In this document: one piece after another, positions 8,034 through 16,349 of the stretch
How the letters are laid out: every line of letters begins with the position of its first letter
Position numbering within the stretch: position 1 is the first letter of the stretch
From: Thermobaculum terrenum ATCC BAA-798
Lineage (GTDB): Bacteria; Chloroflexota; Chloroflexia; Thermobaculales; Thermobaculaceae
DNA length: 64,000 bases
Assembly: GCF_000025005.1 (NCBI RefSeq)
Contig: NC_013525.1
Location: forward strand, 558,001 to 622,000
Direction: 5' to 3'
Notes under the pieces: model-generated
What the model was told of the DNA's origin: nothing
What the model saw: the letters and a program-made list of their open reading frames with translations, nothing else
Databases searched by the model: none
Made by a program: the position numbers and the translations under genes

Positions 8034-9578
8034 CTACTTGAAGAACTTGTCTATGGCCGCCTGCGCCTTCTCCTGCGCTGCTTTCAGGGCATCCTCGGGC
8101 GATTTCTCACCCCTGAGGGCCGGGAGTACAGCATCGTTGTTCAGTATGTCGTTTATCTCGGCGTTGACCGGTGAAGGTGGCGGCGCCTGGCTGTTGTTCA
8201 ATAGCCTTGGGAACAACGCCACTGCCGAGTCTATAGCGTCATTAATTGGGGAGTAAACTTGCTCCCGCAGGAGCTTGTCCGCCTCTTTGTTGGCCGTCAG
8301 GGATGGTACGTACTTGCCTTTCTCCTCGTTGGCCTGGGCCTTTGCCCCTCGTAGCCACACCTGGGCATCTGACATAAAGGAGATGAACTCCCACGCGGCC
8401 TCCTTATTCTTTGCTCCCTTGGGAATAGCCCAGGCCAGTCCACCTACCGCTGTCACTATCTTGCCGCTCTTGTCGGTGAAGGGAATGACGTTGAAGGGGT
8501 GATCAGGAGCAAATTCGGCGATCATCCCTAGCAGCCAGCTTTCGTAGAGCGTCAGGGCCACCTGATTCTGGATAACCGGATGCTGAGCATCCCATTGCCA
8601 CGTCTGCCTGAAGGCGTCAAATGCCTTCCAGCCTCCCTGCTTCTGTATGGTTTCAGCGGCGTATCGCAGTGCCTCGATGTTTTCCGGTGTGGCGAACGTG
8701 GCGGTCCTGCCATCCTCACTCAGCAGGTTGCTGTTGTTCGCCCAGGACCACATCCACATGTAGCCATCCTGCACCTTGTGGTCGAAGCCCCACCTGGTAA
8801 GCCTGTTCCCCTGCTTCTTTGTGAGCTTCACGCCGTACTGCTGCAGCTGGTTCCAGTTCTTGGGATCAACGTCATCAGGCTTTATCCCCACCTCCTGCAG
8901 GGGCTTATGGTTGATCCACAGAGCTCTCACATCCATGAACTGAGGGATGGCCCATATCTGATCGTCCCAGGTGACCTCCTTGACTGCCGACTCGTAGAAG
9001 TTATCCATGTTGAACCTGTCGTCGTTCTCGATGAGGTCGTTCAACGGCTCAAGAGCCCCTCTTGCCGCCCAGCTGATTACGCTGTTACGACCTATCCAGA
9101 AGAGGTCCGGGACCTGCCCGCTCGCGACGGCTGTCAGTATCTTCTGGTCTGTGATCTCCGGCACCAGCCTGAGCTGGATGTTGGGGTAAGTTTGCTTGAA
9201 CAGGTTCACCCTTACCCTGGCGGTTGTGTTATCAGTGTTGAAGCCCCAGGCGGTTATCGTGGCCTGTTCCTTGAACCTCACCTGCCAGCCGGTAGCGCCA
9301 GTGGCGGCGGTCGAGGCTGGTGTGGGGCTTGCCGAAGGAGCCATGGAGGCTGCAGGAGTGGCCTCCGGAGTTACCCCCGGTGCTGCAGGCGAGGGAGAAG
9401 CCGGCGAGGGCGATGGAGATGTCATGCCTGCGGTTGGGGTGCCTCCACCCCCGCCCCCTCCGCAGGAAGCCAGAATTGGTCCCCCGATCGTCAGTATGGC
9501 TAGCTTGCTGCCCAACTGGAGTACCTTGCGCCTCGAAAGTTTGTGTTGGTCCTGCTCTCTGTTATGGTGCCCGTTCAT
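8034..9578 (-). CDS. Sugar-binding lipoprotein of ABC importer (family 1)
   Basis: Extracellular solute-binding protein, 514 residues. The N-terminus has a twin-arginine-like motif (LSRRKVLQLG), a hydrophobic stretch and a lipobox (ILASC). A Gly run and a long Thr/Pro/Ser/Ala linker follow (about residues 40-95), typical of cell-surface lipoproteins in this lineage. The rest resembles family 1 carbohydrate-binding proteins (AWGFNTDNTTARVRVNLFKQ, PDLFWIGRNSVISW, ALTLYESWLLGMIA, GLAWAIPKGAKNKEAAWEF). AAGGTGG precedes the ATG. The substrate cannot be read from sequence, but an oligosaccharide is likely. Confidence 0.92.
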   Translation of the reverse strand: MNGHHNREQDQHKLSRRKVLQLGSKLAILTIGGPILASCGGGGGGGTPTAGMTSPSPSPASPSPAAPGVTPEATPAASMAPSASPTPASTAATGATGWQVRFKEQATITAWGFNTDNTTARVRVNLFKQTYPNIQLRLVPEITDQKILTAVASGQVPDLFWIGRNSVISWAARGALEPLNDLIENDDRFNMDNFYESAVKEVTWDDQIWAIPQFMDVRALWINHKPLQEVGIKPDDVDPKNWNQLQQYGVKLTKKQGNRLTRWGFDHKVQDGYMWMWSWANNSNLLSEDGRTATFATPENIEALRYAAETIQKQGGWKAFDAFRQTWQWDAQHPVIQNQVALTLYESWLLGMIAEFAPDHPFNVIPFTDKSGKIVTAVGGLAWAIPKGAKNKEAAWEFISFMSDAQVWLRGAKAQANEEKGKYVPSLTANKEADKLLREQVYSPINDAIDSAVALFPRLLNNSQAPPPSPVNAEINDILNNDAVLPALRGEKSPEDALKAAQEKAQAAIDKFFK

Positions 9579-9615
9579 CTCAGTGCCACCTTTCTTTCTA
9601 TGCTATCTAAACATG

Positions 9616-9644
9616 AAGATTGCGACTTTGTTTGTCGCAATTTT
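9616..9644. promoter_or_regulatory. Palindromic operator candidate of the sugar importer
   Basis: ATTGCGAC (9619-9626) and GTCGCAAT (9634-9641) form a perfect 8-bp inverted repeat around a 7-nt spacer, extendable by A/T pairs. It lies about 40 bp upstream of the binding-protein start and also before the divergent adenosyltransferase. Placement suggests a repressor site, though a hairpin in the leader is possible. Confidence 0.5.
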
Positions 9645-9706
9645 GGTTCCAAGAAGATAACCTAGAGATTACAATCAGTGAGAATGTTCATGTAGAGGAG
9701 GAAGAA

Positions 9707-10231
9707 GTGCCGGTAGTTAGTACACGCAGAGGTGACGATGGCTTCACAAACCTTTGGGGTAGCCAGAGGGTGCCCAAGTATCATGACAGGCCCGAGTCCT
9801 ACGGGACCCTGGACGAGGCTAATTCATTTCTTGGCCTCGCCCGTGCCATGAGCAATCATCAGAGGGTGAAGACAGCTATCTATGAGATCCAGCAGGACCT
9901 GTACGTCATGATGGCCGAGCTGGCCACTCCGGACGAGGACTATGAGAAGAGCAGGTATAAGATAACTGCAGAGCATGTCGAGAAGCTGGACAAACTGCTG
10001 GAGGAGCTGAAATCGCAGGTGGAGCTTCCCAGGGCCTTTATTACGCCTGGGGATACCATGGCCGGGGCCGCACTTGATGTGGCCAGGACCGTCATAAGGC
10101 GAGCAGAGAGGATCATTGCGCGGTTGTTCCACTTAGAGGAGATAAGCAACCAGCAGGTGCTGCGCTACCTCAACAGACTGTCCGACGTGGTATGGGTGCT
10201 CGGAAGGTACGAGGAATACCAGAACCGCTAG
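9707..10231 (+). CDS. Cob(I)alamin adenosyltransferase (PduO type)
   Basis: Transfers the 5'-deoxyadenosyl group of ATP to cob(I)alamin to make adenosylcobalamin. 174 residues from GTG 9707, chosen because GAGGAGG sits 5 nt upstream and the conserved N-terminal motif begins just after it (STRRGDDGFTNLWGSQRVPK). Other signatures are YGTLDEANSFLG, FITPGDTMAGAALDVARTV, RRAERIIARL and the terminal LNRLSDVVWVLGRYE. Usual length. Monocistronic between the sugar importer and a tRNA. A longer frame from 9620 would add residues with no family match. Confidence 0.93.
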   Translation: MPVVSTRRGDDGFTNLWGSQRVPKYHDRPESYGTLDEANSFLGLARAMSNHQRVKTAIYEIQQDLYVMMAELATPDEDYEKSRYKITAEHVEKLDKLLEELKSQVELPRAFITPGDTMAGAALDVARTVIRRAERIIARLFHLEEISNQQVLRYLNRLSDVVWVLGRYEEYQNR

Positions 10232-10317
10232 CTGACTATCCCAGACATCAGCTTACCTAGCAGCATACACCGGGTAGAGCCACCGTGAGGTGCTCTGCCC
10301 TGATTGCAACTGGGGAT

Positions 10318-10348
10318 TTGATAAGGGGTGGATGCCCTATGCTATAAT
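10318..10348 (+). promoter_or_regulatory. Promoter of tRNA-Arg
   Basis: TTGATA at 10318-10323 and TATAAT at 10343-10348 with a 19-bp spacer. The tRNA begins 12 bp after the -10 box. Confidence 0.65.
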
Positions 10349-10359
10349 TGAATCGTCGA

Positions 10360-10433
10360 GCGCCAGTAGCTCAGTTGGACAGAGCAGCTGCCTTCTAAGC
10401 AGCGGGTCGGGGGTTCGAGTCCCTCCTGGCGCG
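10360..10433 (+). tRNA. tRNA-Arg (anticodon TCT)
   Basis: Full cloverleaf: acceptor GCGCCAG/CTGGCGC (10360-10366 and 10426-10432), D arm GCTC...GAGC, anticodon stem GCTGC/GCAGC around loop CTTCTAA, T arm GGGGG TTCGAGT CCCTC, discriminator G. Reads AGA/AGG codons. The 3' CCA is not encoded (the genomic sequence continues CCG), so it must be added by CCA transferase. Confidence 0.96.
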
Positions 10434-10792
10434 CCGCAGAGTACCAGTTCCTGGCTCGGCAATATCAGAGGACCCAGAGGAAATCGTCCCAGGCGCGTGG
10501 GGGTGAGCCGCGATGAAAGGGGTGTTTGTCTGGTGCGGTTGATGCGGCGCCTGGTTGATGGGTGGAGAGCTGCATCACCTGGCTATCAGTGGTGGGGTGG
10601 GCTTGCCAGGCTGGATTCCTGCGGTTGTTACTATGCTGATGCGCTGATACGGGTGCTTTGGCTTGGGCGGCCAACGCACCATCCGTGGTGTGCACCACTC
10701 TTCCAGAACAGCTGTTGACCGTGATGTGCTCAACAGGGCGTTGGTTAACATGCCGCTTCGCTCCAGGTGCGATGGTCTTAGTGAGTCGGGGC
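10434..10792. other. Gene-poor stretch after tRNA-Arg
   Basis: No frame here has a credible start and protein-like composition on either strand. No repeats, integrase or attachment-site copy of the tRNA end were seen. It may hold a terminator for the convergent small gene, but no clear hairpin was identified. Confidence 0.5.
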
Positions 10793-11008
10793 TTACATCT
10801 CCCGGTTGCTGGGTAGATGATTAGTCTCCTCGTGAGCATCCGACAGTACGGTCTCAGCGTAGGCCTTGCCTGCTGCCTGGCGCAATCGCAGTTGTAGATC
10901 AAGCGCCCAGCCTATGAACTCTGGGCCATTACCCAGCTTTTGCCTGGCCTCCTCGATTAACGCGTCCGCTTTGCGCATCATCTGCTTGCGTCCGTCTGAG
11001 GGCCACAT
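10793..11008 (-). CDS. Small hypothetical protein, helical
   Basis: 71 residues with no family I recognise. A strong AAGGAGG lies 7 nt before the ATG, which supports translation. The sequence is largely amphipathic helix (RKADALIEEARQKLGNGPEF, LDLQLRLRQAAGKAYAETV) with a polar tail, and no signal peptide or cysteines. Probably a soluble helix-hairpin protein. The neighbours give no functional hint. Confidence 0.65.
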   Translation of the reverse strand: MWPSDGRKQMMRKADALIEEARQKLGNGPEFIGWALDLQLRLRQAAGKAYAETVLSDAHEETNHLPSNREM

Positions 11009-11383
11009 ATCCTTGCCTCCTTACTACAAGATGATCGTAGCAGCTGCTGGTTCAGGTTGCCATCTGGGAGCCGGGTTACTATCTCCGGGTGCACGGATGG
11101 GTCCTCTGGGTGCCCAGTGTTCAACAAGGCTAGTGCAGGGTGGACCGATCCACTCCCTGTGCACCATATCTCGGGGCAGGTAGATTTGGGCTCCTGTGCT
11201 CTTATGGTCCTGCGGGAGTCTCCTGGGGAATCGCACCTGGATGGCATCTTCTTCAGCCAGGAAGATTTCTCGGCGCTGTGCTGAAGTGCTTGCAGCTCGT
11301 GCCAGGGGTGTAGCTGGTCAGGCGCTCCCCTGGCTCCTGAGGACGTGCGTCGGTGGATGTGGCAGGTCGATGTTCAGGCCAAT
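11009..11383. other. Unassigned stretch, possible decayed minus-strand frame
   Basis: A minus-strand frame is open across about 11024-11320 and includes protein-like text (RREIFLAEEDAIQVRFPRR, STGAQIYLPRDMV). It has a stop upstream, no ribosome-binding site and only a GTG at 11236. It may be a gene remnant. I would not annotate a product. Confidence 0.3.
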
Positions 11384-11656
11384 CTACAGCGGCACTAATC
11401 CGGTACCACCACAGTCGGGGCATTCCATCTGCAACAGGCCAACTACGCTTGTCCCCTGGCCCTGGCAGTTGGGGCAGGTCGTCCATCCGATGGGCTGCCC
11501 CTGCAGGTGCCCTTTACCCTCGCACTCCGGGCAGGTGATGTTATCTATGAGTCCGCTGCCCCAGCAGAAGGGGCAGGCATACAGCATTCCTTCACCGGTC
11601 TCGTATGTATAGCCTTCCACGACTTTCTCAAAGCCTCTTCTATGCGTGTGCTGCAA
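11384..11656 (-). CDS. Small DnaJ-type zinc-finger protein
   Basis: 90 residues with four CxxCxGxG-type motifs: CPFCWGSG, CPECEGKG, CPNCQGQG and CPDCGGTG, between about residues 28 and 87. This is the layout of the DnaJ Cys-rich domain, which binds two zinc ions and unfolded protein, but without J or C-terminal domains. The fold is clear and the role is not. It could be a stand-alone chaperone-like or redox protein. Positioned downstream of the exchanger gene on the same strand with an 88-bp gap. Confidence 0.75.
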   Translation of the reverse strand: MQHTHRRGFEKVVEGYTYETGEGMLYACPFCWGSGLIDNITCPECEGKGHLQGQPIGWTTCPNCQGQGTSVVGLLQMECPDCGGTGLVPL

Positions 11657-11744
11657 TGCAGCAACAAGTATTGACTATAATTTACATCTTTGCAGTTGAT
11701 TGTGCAACTATTTTGAATAGTTACTGCACATGTTGTGCCAAGGT

Positions 11745-12677
11745 CTAAGCGCCTCTCCACAGCGCGTAAGCGATATAGGCCGCGTAGAACAGCAGCAGCA
11801 GGGCACCTTCCACGCGTCCCAGACGCTCTCGCAGTATCATGACCGTCACCGCTATCGAAACCCCGAGCAGCAACCACATATCTATGCCGATCGATGAGCC
11901 ACCCGCTCCACCGAGGATGGCTGACAATCCCAGCAGCAACGTCAGGACGAATATGTTGGAGCCAGTGGCATTAGCCAGCACCACTCCCGAGCTACCCTTC
12001 ATGCCTCCCACCAGGCTGATAGCTTTGTCCGGGAGCGTCGTGCCTATGGCGACGATGGTGGCGCCTATGGCGTATTCAGAGACTCCCAGCCTTCGTGCGA
12101 TCTCCGCAGATCCCCTTACTACCAGCTCTGCACCCAGAGCCAGTACCAGGAGCGAGGCCAGGATAATCGCCAGCATAACAAGGGAGTTGCCCTCCTCTGA
12201 TTCCTCCTCGGCAGCCGAGGAGGGTAGCCAGCCCCGGGCGATCACAAGTGGCAGGGAGCTCCAGTACACCACAAAGGCTGCGACCAGCAGCCATCCTTCT
12301 CCCGTGTTCATCCCCTTCCAGAGGACTCCAGTAGCCAGCGCCGTTGCGATCAGCATTACTACCGAGTAGATTTTTGCAGCTCTGTCGGGAATCAGCTTCC
12401 TGGACCATAACATCCCCAACGGCAGTGACCCTGCAAGGTTAGCTATACAGGAGCCGATGATGTTGCCGATGCCTATCTCTATATGACCTGTCAGGGCTGC
12501 GACCACCACGACCACCAGCTCCTCCCACTCGCCTCCGACAGTGAGCAGCCCTACCACGGCTTCCGAAGAGCGCAACCTTGTAGCCAGGGACTGCACAGCA
12601 TCTGTCAGCTTATCGGCGCCTGCCTCCAGGAGGACCATGCCCGCAATGACAGCCAGTACAGCCAGCAGAAGCTCCAT
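11745..12677 (-). CDS. Sodium/calcium exchanger family membrane protein
   Basis: 310 residues with about ten membrane helices in two inverted halves, as in CaCA-family Ca2+/cation antiporters (YrbG/CaxA type). The second alpha repeat is canonical: GATIVAIGTTLPDKAISLVG followed by NATGSNIFVLTLLLG. In the first repeat the usual GTSxPEL is replaced by GGEWEELVV, although GNIIGSCIANL is kept. That change affects the ion site, so a different ion or proton coupling is possible. An acidic cytoplasmic loop (AAEEESEEGN) separates the halves. Confidence 0.85.
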   Translation of the reverse strand: MELLLAVLAVIAGMVLLEAGADKLTDAVQSLATRLRSSEAVVGLLTVGGEWEELVVVVVAALTGHIEIGIGNIIGSCIANLAGSLPLGMLWSRKLIPDRAAKIYSVVMLIATALATGVLWKGMNTGEGWLLVAAFVVYWSSLPLVIARGWLPSSAAEEESEEGNSLVMLAIILASLLVLALGAELVVRGSAEIARRLGVSEYAIGATIVAIGTTLPDKAISLVGGMKGSSGVVLANATGSNIFVLTLLLGLSAILGGAGGSSIGIDMWLLLGVSIAVTVMILRERLGRVEGALLLLFYAAYIAYALWRGA

Positions 12678-12733
12678 GTCCCCTCCAGAACCTGTATTCC
12701 TCGTATATTATGCCTGCCGGCGAGCAAAACCTG

Positions 12734-12766
12734 ACCAAAAGGTCAGGCCAAGACTGACCCTTTGGT
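12734..12766. promoter_or_regulatory. Inverted-repeat operator between exchanger and copper genes
   Basis: ACCAAAAGGTCAG (12734-12746) and CTGACCCTTTGGT (12754-12766) are inverted copies with one mismatch around GCCAAGA. The left copy contains its own CCTGACC/GGTCAGG hairpin. It lies between divergent genes and may be bound by a metal-responsive regulator (inference). Confidence 0.5.
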
Positions 12767-12848
12767 TGGGGACTTATTCCCACCCCGGTGGTACACTGGG
12801 TCAGGTGCAGACGGGGCCTTGGACTCCCCCACATAAGGAGTATCACCC

Positions 12849-13358
12849 ATGCAGGAAATGCACCCCTACGAGAGCAAACACTGGCTTGCGAAGCACATCA
12901 AGCGCTTTGCTGTCCTTGGCACCTGTCTGATGCCCCTACTCCTCCTGCTGGCGGGCTGCACCACGATGGCACAGGGCGGCCCGCCTCTCACTCCTGCTTC
13001 CGAAGATATATCTGTAAGTGGAGCCTGGGTACGAGTTGTGCCGGGCGGTACGGGCTCGGCCTACATGACGATCACCAACAACGGTGGGGCGGAGGATGCC
13101 CTGATCGGGGTCTCTACGGACATCGCTTCCAGCGCGATGATCCACCGCACCGAGGTCAAGGGAGGTGTAGCATCTATGACCATGGTTGATCGTCTGCCGA
13201 TTCCAGCCCATGGCAAGGTGGAGCTATCACCCGGAGGGTATCATATCATGCTCGAAGGGTTAAGGCAGCAGCTCTCTCCTGGAGATGAAGTGGTATTGCG
13301 TCTGCGCTTTGAACGTGCAGGGGAAGTCATGGTGCGTGCCGAGGTGCGCAGGCAGTAG
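12849..13358 (+). CDS. PCu(A)C-type copper chaperone lipoprotein
   Basis: Periplasmic or cell-surface Cu(I) carrier that helps load the CuA site of cytochrome oxidase. 169 residues. Basic N-terminus, hydrophobic helix and lipobox (LLAGC, about residue 36), then the PCuAC domain with copper ligands spread over MIHRTEVKGGVASMTMVDRL and PGGYHIMLEGL. The pattern H...M...H-x-M matches the family. AAGGAG at 12835-12840 supports the ATG. It heads a run with Sco and cytochrome c, consistent with oxidase assembly. Confidence 0.88.
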   Translation: MQEMHPYESKHWLAKHIKRFAVLGTCLMPLLLLLAGCTTMAQGGPPLTPASEDISVSGAWVRVVPGGTGSAYMTITNNGGAEDALIGVSTDIASSAMIHRTEVKGGVASMTMVDRLPIPAHGKVELSPGGYHIMLEGLRQQLSPGDEVVLRLRFERAGEVMVRAEVRRQ

Positions 13359-13466
13359 CTATCTTCGAGCAGGCCAGGCACGTTTGTAAGTGGTATAGTT
13401 ACAAGGGAGTCCCCTCAGGTAACGCACAGGCTTCCCACCGAGTTCGTAGCAGGCTAGTAAAGGAGT

Positions 13467-14132
13467 ATGCTCTTGCGTGTTCCCAGGATAATGTGGGCAG
13501 GCATCGCGATAGTGGCCCTCATGTGGGCAGGGCTGATAGCGTTGCTGGTTGCACAGAGGATGCAGGGCAGCACAGGCCCGACTGACAGCCAGCTGGCTGA
13601 TATCCGTGCCGGCACGATTGGCCCCAATGGCGAGGGGACCAGGATAGATCCTCCTGCGCCTCTGAAGAACTTTACTCTGCCATCGAGCAATGGTGGAGAG
13701 CTCTCTCTGCACGATCTGCGTGGGAAGTACGTGCTCCTGTTCTTTGGGTATACCCACTGTCCGGACCTGTGTCCTACTACCCTGGCACAGTTTCGTCAGA
13801 TCAAGCAGCAGCTGGGCAGCAAGGCAAAAGACGTGAGCTTTGTGTTTGTCAGCGTCGATCCTGACCGTGATACCCCTGCTGTGCTGCGCAGGTATGTGAG
13901 GTCTTTTGACCCCTCGTTCATAGGGCTCTCTGGAGACCACAAGGTACTTGATGCCATCAAAAGCGACTACGGTCTCTACTACCAGCTCAACAAGGACGAG
14001 GGCGCTAACTACACCGTCAATCACAGCTCGAGCATCTACCTGATAGACCCAGATGGGCGCCTGATCATGGTCTACAGCTATGGTACTAATACGGAGGTGA
14101 TAACTCGTGACCTGGAACGCATGCTCAGCTAA
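13467..14132 (+). CDS. SCO1/SenC-family copper chaperone
   Basis: Membrane-anchored thioredoxin-fold protein for CuA assembly of cytochrome c oxidase. 221 residues with an N-terminal membrane anchor (IMWAGIAIVALMWAGLIALLV). The copper/thiol motif is HCPDLCPTTLAQF (about residues 92-104) and the distal His is in YTVNHSSSIYLIDPDGRL. AAAGGAG precedes the ATG. The cytochrome c gene starts 26 bp before this gene's stop. Together with PCuAC it forms a copper-delivery pair. Confidence 0.93.
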   Translation: MLLRVPRIMWAGIAIVALMWAGLIALLVAQRMQGSTGPTDSQLADIRAGTIGPNGEGTRIDPPAPLKNFTLPSSNGGELSLHDLRGKYVLLFFGYTHCPDLCPTTLAQFRQIKQQLGSKAKDVSFVFVSVDPDRDTPAVLRRYVRSFDPSFIGLSGDHKVLDAIKSDYGLYYQLNKDEGANYTVNHSSSIYLIDPDGRLIMVYSYGTNTEVITRDLERMLS

Positions 14133-14637
14133 AGTAGCCAGAATCGTATCTGTGGGGGTGCTCTCGCTGCTGCTGGCCGCCTGTGGTGGTGGCGGTGGCG
14201 TGGCTACATTAGCGCCCTCCCCCTCTCCCACTCCGCAGGCGTCTGCTGGGCAGGCAAGCCCCACACCTGTTCCTACCGCGTCTGTATCATCTCCCACGCC
14301 GGTGGCGTCCAGCGGGCAGGCAAGTCCCACTCCCGCCTCCAGCGCGGCGCTCATTGCCGAGGGAGAGAAGCTGGCGCGCAGTGCTGGATGCCTTTCATGC
14401 CATACCACTAACGGCAGGCCGCTTACTGGCCCCACCTGGAAGGGTCTCTATGGGAAGACTGTGGAGCTGACGAACGGGCAGAAGGTGAAGGCCGACGACA
14501 ATTACATACGCCAGTCCATCCTCGAGCCACAGTCGCAGGTCGTCAAGGGCTATAACCCCATAATGCCGTCCTACCAGGGCAGGCTGAGCGATGATCAGAT
14601 CAAGGCGATCATCGCCTATATCAAGAGCCTGAAGTAG
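14107..14637 (+). CDS. Lipoprotein cytochrome c (single heme)
   Basis: 176 residues from GTG 14107, overlapping the Sco gene out of frame. Hydrophobic leader with lipobox LLLAAC followed by Gly and a Ser/Thr/Pro linker with repeated ASSGQASPTP-like words. The class I cytochrome c domain contains CLSCH (about residue 95), TGPTWKGLYG and a likely Met ligand in PIMPSYQGRLSDDQI. It resembles the cytochrome domain fused to subunit II of caa3 oxidases but is free-standing here, so it may carry electrons to the oxidase on the outer face. Confidence 0.9.
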   Translation: MTWNACSAKVARIVSVGVLSLLLAACGGGGGVATLAPSPSPTPQASAGQASPTPVPTASVSSPTPVASSGQASPTPASSAALIAEGEKLARSAGCLSCHTTNGRPLTGPTWKGLYGKTVELTNGQKVKADDNYIRQSILEPQSQVVKGYNPIMPSYQGRLSDDQIKAIIAYIKSLK

Positions 14638-15883
14638 CTGTATCACGGGCGATCTCAGCCAGCTTCGGGGCCTCTCTCAGCGGCTTATAGAGCAGGGCCG
14701 CTATCGCGGCCACTGCCTGAGGGATTGTAGACAGCAGGATGGTCCATGTTGGGCCAAGTGCTCCCAGCATCCATCCTGTTATCGCCACTGATACCGGCTG
14801 CAGACCAATAGTCAGCATCCGCCACACAGAGTTTACCCGTCCACGAAAAGCATCGGGCACGACGGTCATCCTGTAGCTGCCCTCCGTGACGTACAACATG
14901 GGAACCAACACCCAGCCTACTATGTTCACCACCCCCAGCACCCACAGGTTAGGAGCAAAGGCGTAGGGAGGCCATGTAAGCACCCATACCCAGATCACCC
15001 CCAGCAGCATGGTGCCGAAGCGCAACCTGGCGTGTAACCAGGGGGTCACGAGCGCACCCAATATTCCTCCCACACCTCCAGTGGCGAACAACACCCCCAT
15101 TTGGAAGGGTGTAGCCCCCAGCTCCTGTGCGAGCACCACCATGATCAGGGTGTAGCCGTAGCTGCAGAGGTCGATCGTGCCTACCACTCCCAGCAGGAAG
15201 CGCAGCATCGGCTCCTTCCACAGCCAGTGGATGCCATCGCGCACGTCATGCCAGATCTTCTTCCCCGAAGGGGCGTGTGCGTGTCCCTGCAGGTGCCTGC
15301 GCACACCCATCAGCATGGCTCCGGATACGACGTAGGAGACTGCATCTACCAGGAAGGGTAATCCCCTCCCGAGGGTGTACAGCAGGCCTCCAATGAGGGG
15401 TCCTACCATCTGGGAGGCTTGATCGGTCGTCGAGGCAGCCGAGAGCGCCTGCGAGAGCTGCCTGCGATCCACCACATGGGGCAGCGCCGAGCTGTGTGCC
15501 AGGCTGAAGAACGTTGAGAGCGTACCGTCGATCATGGCTACCACTGCCAGGTGCTGCCAGCTCAGGCTTCCAATGGTAAATGCCAGTGGTATGCTGCCCA
15601 GAGCTACTGCTCTTCCAAGATCACACAGGAGCATGATCCTGCGCCTGTCCCACCGATCCACCAGAGCGCCGGCTGGCAGAGTGACCAGCAGGTACGGCAG
15701 AGTGCCCAGAGCGCTCACCAGACCAGCTCGTGCCGGCGAGCCCGTGACCGCGAGCACGAGGAGGGGGAAGGCGAACTGCGAGACACGTGAGCCCAGCATC
15801 GATACGCTCTGGCCGATCCAAAGCAGCAGGAAATCCCGATTACGCCATATGCTACCAACCACAGTATTACCAGACACAGCCAT
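14621..15883 (-). CDS. MFS exporter (drug-efflux type)
   Basis: 420 residues from ATG 15883, which has GGAGGTG upstream; a longer frame to 15949 lacks support. About 12 membrane helices. The motif A region is LVDRWDRRRIMLLCDLGRA between helices 2 and 3, characteristic of the MFS_3/enterobactin-exporter branch. The substrate is unknown. The 3' end overlaps the convergent cytochrome c gene by 17 bp. It has a long structured leader (15884-16159) behind a strong promoter, suggesting RNA-level control. Confidence 0.88.
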   Translation of the reverse strand: MAVSGNTVVGSIWRNRDFLLLWIGQSVSMLGSRVSQFAFPLLVLAVTGSPARAGLVSALGTLPYLLVTLPAGALVDRWDRRRIMLLCDLGRAVALGSIPLAFTIGSLSWQHLAVVAMIDGTLSTFFSLAHSSALPHVVDRRQLSQALSAASTTDQASQMVGPLIGGLLYTLGRGLPFLVDAVSYVVSGAMLMGVRRHLQGHAHAPSGKKIWHDVRDGIHWLWKEPMLRFLLGVVGTIDLCSYGYTLIMVVLAQELGATPFQMGVLFATGGVGGILGALVTPWLHARLRFGTMLLGVIWVWVLTWPPYAFAPNLWVLGVVNIVGWVLVPMLYVTEGSYRMTVVPDAFRGRVNSVWRMLTIGLQPVSVAITGWMLGALGPTWTILLSTIPQAVAAIAALLYKPLREAPKLAEIARDTATSGS

Positions 15884-16159
15884 GCAGGAAGACACCTCCA
15901 TAAAACTTCTGATAAGGGGAGCCTTATAGCGCCCAGCCCGCTGCGGCACTCTCTTGCCTGCGGGCCGAAGTCATGCGGAGGCCATTAGCAGGTATTACAG
16001 ATACGGGGACAACTGGAAGCACCACGAAGTACGCCGAGACGAGTGCTGGCGTCTTTCGAATGTGCGCCTTTGACCACCGCCGCGCAGGCCAGGCGCCCGA
16101 ACCTACGCGGCAGAGTCAGCAAGCTGGATGAAGACAGGTCTAAGCTCGCAGAGATGCAT
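15884..16159 (-). ncRNA. Candidate structured leader RNA or small RNA
   Basis: About 275 nt between a near-consensus minus-strand promoter and the MFS exporter, with no credible frame. Folding elements visible by eye are: a perfect 10-bp stem (16079-16088 with 16102-16111, 13-nt loop), a 5-bp stem AGCAC/GTGCT (16018-16022 with 16043-16047), and a stem CCCGC/GCGGG with inner GGCA/TGCC (15937-15964). It does not match riboswitch, 6S, SRP, tmRNA or RNase P motifs that I know. It may be a regulatory leader or an independent RNA. Confidence 0.45.
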
Positions 16160-16165
16160 GCGCTC

Positions 16166-16195
16166 ATTATAGTCATAGCCCGTTCCTAAAAGCAA
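16166..16195 (-). promoter_or_regulatory. Strong sigma-70 promoter of leader RNA/MFS gene
   Basis: On the minus strand TTGCTT (16195-16190), 18-bp spacer, TATAAT (16171-16166). Transcription would start near 16159. Confidence 0.65.
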
Positions 16196-16262
16196 ACCAG
16201 CTTCCCATAGCCATACATGACTTTTGTCCTATTGCCTGTGCATGAACGCTACATTACCCTGT

Positions 16263-16294
16263 AAAGTGTAACATTTACGTATTTTTTACACTTT
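16263..16294. promoter_or_regulatory. Perfect 9-bp inverted repeat upstream of secreted C39 protein
   Basis: AAAGTGTAA (16263-16271) and TTACACTTT (16286-16294) separated by 14 bp, in an AT-rich promoter region. A nested GTAAA/TTTAC pair overlaps the left half. Spacing of half-sites suggests a dimeric regulator. Confidence 0.45.
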
Positions 16295-16349
16295 TGGGCC
16301 TACACATGCCTGAAAGCTATTGCTGTCTGGAATGGAGGGATGTCTGCTT

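Noticed and set aside
10360-10792. tRNA-Arg as integration site of a genomic island
   Set aside because: No integrase and no second copy of the tRNA 3' end was seen nearby.
15985-16176. 63-residue minus-strand frame upstream of the MFS gene
   Set aside because: Its ATG overlaps the -10 box of the promoter, so the start codon would not be transcribed.
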